DNA of 10,220 nt from Goniomonas avonlea (taxonomy: Eukaryota; Cryptophyceae; Goniomonadida; Goniomonadaceae): positions 1 to 10,220 of the forward strand of contig QUTJ01031179.1 in assembly GCA_003573635.1 (NCBI GenBank), given 5' to 3'. Shown here piece by piece: positions 8,101 to 10,220 of this stretch (its first letter is position 1; each line of letters opens with the position of its first letter). The notes under the pieces are model-generated. The model did no database searches. It was given only the letters and a program-made list of their open reading frames with translations, and was not told where the DNA came from. The translations under genes were made by a program, and so were the position numbers.

Positions 8101-8645
8101 TAGGTGCTCATGGTGCGCACTGTGGAAATGGGTGGGTGTGGGTGTGACTGTTGACTTTGGGCTCACCAGCCCTCACAGAAAACGTGACTGAGCGATCGCG
8201 GGACATGATGTTCTTTGGGTGCCGGAGCCGAAATCTGGACTACCTGTATGGAGACGAGTTGGAGGTACGTGCTGGTGCCCGCCCTCGTGACTCTGAGTCA
8301 CTCAACTTGCACAGGGCTACCAGGCGGACGGGACCCTGGATCACCTGAGCGTCGCATTCTCCCGAGACCAACCTGAAAAGGTGTATGTGCAGCACCACCT
8401 TGCCAAACACGGTGACCGGGTCTTCGAGGTTCTCGAGCTCGGTGGCTGCATCTATCTTTCCGGGTAAGCACCGGGAAATCACGGCACCCCCGCTGACCTG
8501 CACTGACAGGGGGGCCAAAGAAATGCCAAAGCAAGTCCATGAGGCTCTGGAAGCCTTGCTCAAGGCCCACGGAGTCGAAGATCCCACGGCCTACCTGAGC
8601 AAGCTCGACAGAACCCGGCGGTACATGGTCGAAACCTGGTCATAA
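5193..8645 (+). CDS. NDOR1: NADPH-dependent diflavin oxidoreductase 1 (NDOR1/Tah18), multi-exon
   Basis: Passes electrons from NADPH through FAD and FMN to the Fe-S protein Dre2/CIAPIN1 for cytosolic iron-sulfur assembly. By-eye exons: 5193-5327, 5373-5450, 5504-5700, 5749-5850, 5915-6127, 6185-6245, 6315-6412, 6556-6669, 6854-6968, 7209-7276, 7324-7405, 7561-7721, 7803-7894, 8179-8264, 8315-8463 and 8510-8645 (TAA). They total 628 residues, in frame throughout (family about 600). The FMN domain has VLFGSETG, AATTGQGDCPDNMK, VFGLGDSGYQKYN and GLGDDQ. The FAD domain has KPRDFSIAS (R412/S415) and RVGVCS (G446-S449). The NADPH domain has PGTG (485-488), FFGCRSRNLDYLY, AFSRDQPEKVYVQ and a C-terminal ETWS. 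The start is the ATG at 5193 (A at -3, G at +4). Most introns are 45-64 nt; six are longer, 81 to 284 nt. Oddities are a GC-AG intron (5701-5748), a 45-nt stopless intron (5328-5372), and GTGLATARG where relatives usually have GTGxAPFR. Confidence 0.94.
6497..6540 (+). repeat. CT-rich simple repeat in NDOR1 intron
   Basis: A 44-nt polypyrimidine run (CTC/TCGC/TGTC units) sits in the 143-nt intron 6413-6555, 15 nt before the CAG acceptor. The position fits a greatly expanded polypyrimidine tract for splicing. It is also a candidate microsatellite. Confidence 0.75.
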
Positions 8646-8769
8646 AACAACATTCCAAAGAGCCGTCACACTGAATAACCATGAAGGGATGGATTCACAA
8701 TGAAATTAAGGACACCGAGGGGGTGACAGTTCGGTCCCCAAAATCACGACACCATATTGTCCAGTGACC
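8646..8769. other. Short convergent intergenic gap
   Basis: Only 124 bp separate the NDOR1 stop and the stop of the converging small minus-strand gene, so their 3' UTRs probably overlap. No AATAAA is visible on the plus strand here, and I see no other structure. Confidence 0.5.
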
Positions 8770-9217
8770 CTACTTGCGGTGGTAGAAGTAATCCCACTGA
8801 GCCCGAGATCGCCTCCAGTCATCGAATGACGCCTGCGAGTTAGCAAGGTAGTAAGCGTCCTCTGCTTTCATGTAGTAAAACCGGGCGGTCTTGTTGAAGT
8901 CTCCAGCCTGCGCGTAGAGCGCCGCAGCATGTTTCTGAAAGCAGCGTCAGAATCGATGAGGAACCATCCCAAATTGGCCAAAAAAAAATCAAAACCGAAA
9001 AAGGGACATCTAGGCTTCAGAAAAATGCTCAGCAGCAACCACACAAACACGAAATGGAGGCAGGGAGACTCACGCCGTACAACTTCTGCAACGTCATGGG
9101 ACTCTGCCTCCTCAAGAGAAGCCGATATTTTGGGGAAAACACAAGTGTCAATGTGACACAGTCAAAGTGACTTGGCTGTTCAAAACGACCCCTCCCGGGC
9201 GGCATTTTATCTATCAT
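8770..9217 (-). CDS. Small two-exon protein with TPR-like helices, function unknown
   Basis: Exon 2 (8934-8770, TAG) encodes 54 residues. They begin KHAAALYAQAGDFNKTARFYY, with A/G/Y/A spacing reminiscent of one tetratricopeptide helix pair, and end in WRRSRAQWDYFYHRK. It joins in phase 0 to exon 1, ending at 9074, across a 139-nt intron with a strong GTGAGT donor and TTTCAG acceptor. The N-terminus is uncertain: ATG at 9217 gives 102 residues, 9205 gives 98, and 9097 (MTLQKLYG) gives 62. The segment between 9217 and 9097 (arginine-rich, LTLVFSPKYRLLLRRQ) could be a targeting peptide or simply untranslated. The aromatic, basic C-terminus is unlike the other genes here. I do not recognise the family. 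A further upstream exon is possible. Confidence 0.48.
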
Positions 9218-9274
9218 ATCTGAGCAGGCCAATACCCTAATCTACTAGCGCACTGGTAAGTTTCAGCGCCGAAG

Positions 9275-10220
9275 ATGGAGGACGAGGTCGACGAGAGCGT
9301 CCTGCGCGAGCTTCCTCCAGACATTCAAGCCGAGATCCAGCGATCAAGGAGTCGAAACCATGCGTCGTCATCTCTCACATATTTGCAGCGCAGGCAGTCA
9401 CCTGCCGGGTGCGCACAGTCACCTGCTGGGCACACGCAGTCACCTGTCGGGCGCACACAGTCACCTGCCGGGCACACGCCGTCACCTGCCGGGCGCACGC
9501 AGTCACCCGCCAGCGGTGATGGAAAACGGCAGAAGATTTGGGAATTCTTCCCGTCAGCATCTTCGCCTGCCAGTCGCACGTCAAGTGATGGGGGGACCCC
9601 AAGGAGTCTCTGTGTGGCGAAAGACGCATCTGATCCTGATCCTCCCAGTTGGGGTGCACTTATTCAGGAAAATGAAAGAACGTTTTGGTTGAGACGAAGG
9701 CGTCTTGGCTTGCCACCTCGGCACCATAGGTGCTGGACGATGGCATATCGCCCAGTTTTCCAGGATCTTCGGCCTCCAGGTGTGGGTCCAAACCGTAAGC
9801 GGTGGCATGGGCTGGACACAACGCTGTTTGGCGGTGGTGAACCTGTGCCTGTGTCAGGGCAGCCACAGTTTACTGTTATGGAACGTCGAGATAGAAACTT
9901 TGCAGCAGTAGCCCAGTGGGCCTCGCAATGTGCCAGGCTGTATTCGGCCAGCGAACAATCTTGTTTATTTGCAATCCAAGGGCTGACGAGTAATTGCCGC
10001 GCTGCGCTCCTTCGTTTGCACCATTCAGGACGGCGGTGGACCAGCTTTGATGACGAAGGAGATTTCGCAGCTCTCCTGAAGGCTGGGTTGATTCTCGATG
10101 TGACCCAAGCCGGGGCTTCCAGGAGCGTTGAAACCTTCATTGGAGAGTTTTTGGAAGAAATTCTGCATATGAAGTGCCTAGGTTCTGGGGAAGTCTCTCT
10201 CCTCCTTCGCGAACTCAAAC
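9275..10220 (+). CDS. UBM- and PIP-box-containing protein, tentatively FAN1-like (partial, 3' end outside window)
   Basis: One open frame runs from ATG 9275 (A at -3, G at +4) to the window edge: 315 codons, no stop. Residues 9-21 (VLRELPPDIQAEI) match the ubiquitin-binding motif (UBM) core LPxDIxxEI known from Rev1 and Pol iota. Residues about 41-79 are five 7-residue repeats plus a partial one, QSPAGHT-like, each with an S/T-P site. Then KRQKIWEFFP resembles a PCNA-interacting I-x-x-F-F box, though without the canonical Gln. After a Pro/Arg-rich linker, the last ~90 residues (LFAIQGLTSNCRAALLRL, GRRWTSFDDEGDF, LLKAGLILD) resemble the SAP/TPR-side region preceding the VRR-NUC nuclease of FAN1, which processes interstrand crosslinks. 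The nuclease itself would lie beyond the window. The gene is very likely real; the FAN1 identity is a moderate inference. No polymerase motifs are present so far. Confidence 0.82.
   Translation, partial: MEDEVDESVLRELPPDIQAEIQRSRSRNHASSSLTYLQRRQSPAGCAQSPAGHTQSPVGRTQSPAGHTPSPAGRTQSPASGDGKRQKIWEFFPSASSPASRTSSDGGTPRSLCVAKDASDPDPPSWGALIQENERTFWLRRRRLGLPPRHHRCWTMAYRPVFQDLRPPGVGPNRKRWHGLDTTLFGGGEPVPVSGQPQFTVMERRDRNFAAVAQWASQCARLYSASEQSCLFAIQGLTSNCRAALLRLHHSGRRWTSFDDEGDFAALLKAGLILDVTQAGASRSVETFIGEFLEEILHMKCLGSGEVSLLLRELK
9395..9511 (+). repeat. Coding 21-bp minisatellite (5 full copies plus a partial)
   Basis: Units start at 9395, 9416, 9437, 9458, 9479 and 9500 (the last only 12 bp). The consensus is CAGTCACCTGCCGGGCRCACG. 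The period is a multiple of three, so the array encodes heptads (QSPAGHT/QSPVGRT). Units alternate between GCACACG- and GCGCAC-type endings, suggesting a two-unit (42-bp) expansion step. Confidence 0.95.

Noticed and set aside
9275-9340. Rev1 or Pol iota because of the UBM-like motif
   Set aside because: In those proteins UBMs lie after the polymerase domain. Here it is at the extreme N-terminus, and no Y-family polymerase motif follows in 315 residues.
9375-9579. Minus-strand repeat-protein frames (ARQVTAC / CPAGDC)
   Set aside because: They are alternative readings of the 21-bp minisatellite; the plus-strand reading continues into a good protein on both sides.
9664-10218. Minus-strand 184-residue open frame
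   Set aside because: It is antisense to the long plus-strand frame from 9275, which has UBM, repeats and PIP-like motif.

Overview
The window reads as compact nuclear DNA of a microbial eukaryote (a protist or alga). Coding regions only become continuous when short introns, many of them 42-64 nt, are spliced out. The genes encode eukaryotic modules: NDOR1/Tah18 diflavin reductase, EGF-like ectodomain, mitochondrial presequence and ubiquitin-binding motif. I cannot name the lineage. All splice models below were made by eye from GT/GC...AG sites, reading-frame phase and protein resemblance. There is no transcript evidence.

Layout, left to right, with strictly alternating strands. (1) Minus strand, about 188-1715 and continuing out of the window on the left: a type I membrane protein with signal peptide, DUF4215-type cysteine-rich repeat, EGF-like module, long ectodomain, single transmembrane helix and basic juxtamembrane tail. 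Its last visible intron contains a purine/pyrimidine-asymmetric simple repeat (1-170). (2) Plus strand, 1898-3115: an intronless SAM-dependent methyltransferase with winged-helix N-terminus and a likely mitochondrial presequence. (3) Minus strand, 3553-4769: a two-exon protein of unknown function. (4) Plus strand, 5193-8645: NDOR1/Tah18, about 16 exons, the best-supported gene. (5) Minus strand, 8770-9217 (or 9097): a small two-exon protein with TPR-like helices. (6) Plus strand, 9275 to the window end: the start of a protein with a UBM-like ubiquitin-binding motif, S-P heptad repeats, a PIP-like box and a region that tentatively resembles the pre-nuclease part of FAN1.

The genes form three divergent pairs separated by short intergenic regions (182, 423 and 42-177 bp) and two convergent junctions (437 and 124 bp). 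No pathway obviously ties all six together. NDOR1 belongs to cytosolic iron-sulfur assembly, and the last gene, if FAN1-like, to DNA crosslink repair.

The most interesting items are the domain combination in gene 6, the decayed duplicated 3' splice site in gene 1, two stopless 3n micro-introns, a GC-AG intron in NDOR1, a long dyad between genes 2 and 3, and a duplicated hairpin-forming element just upstream of NDOR1.
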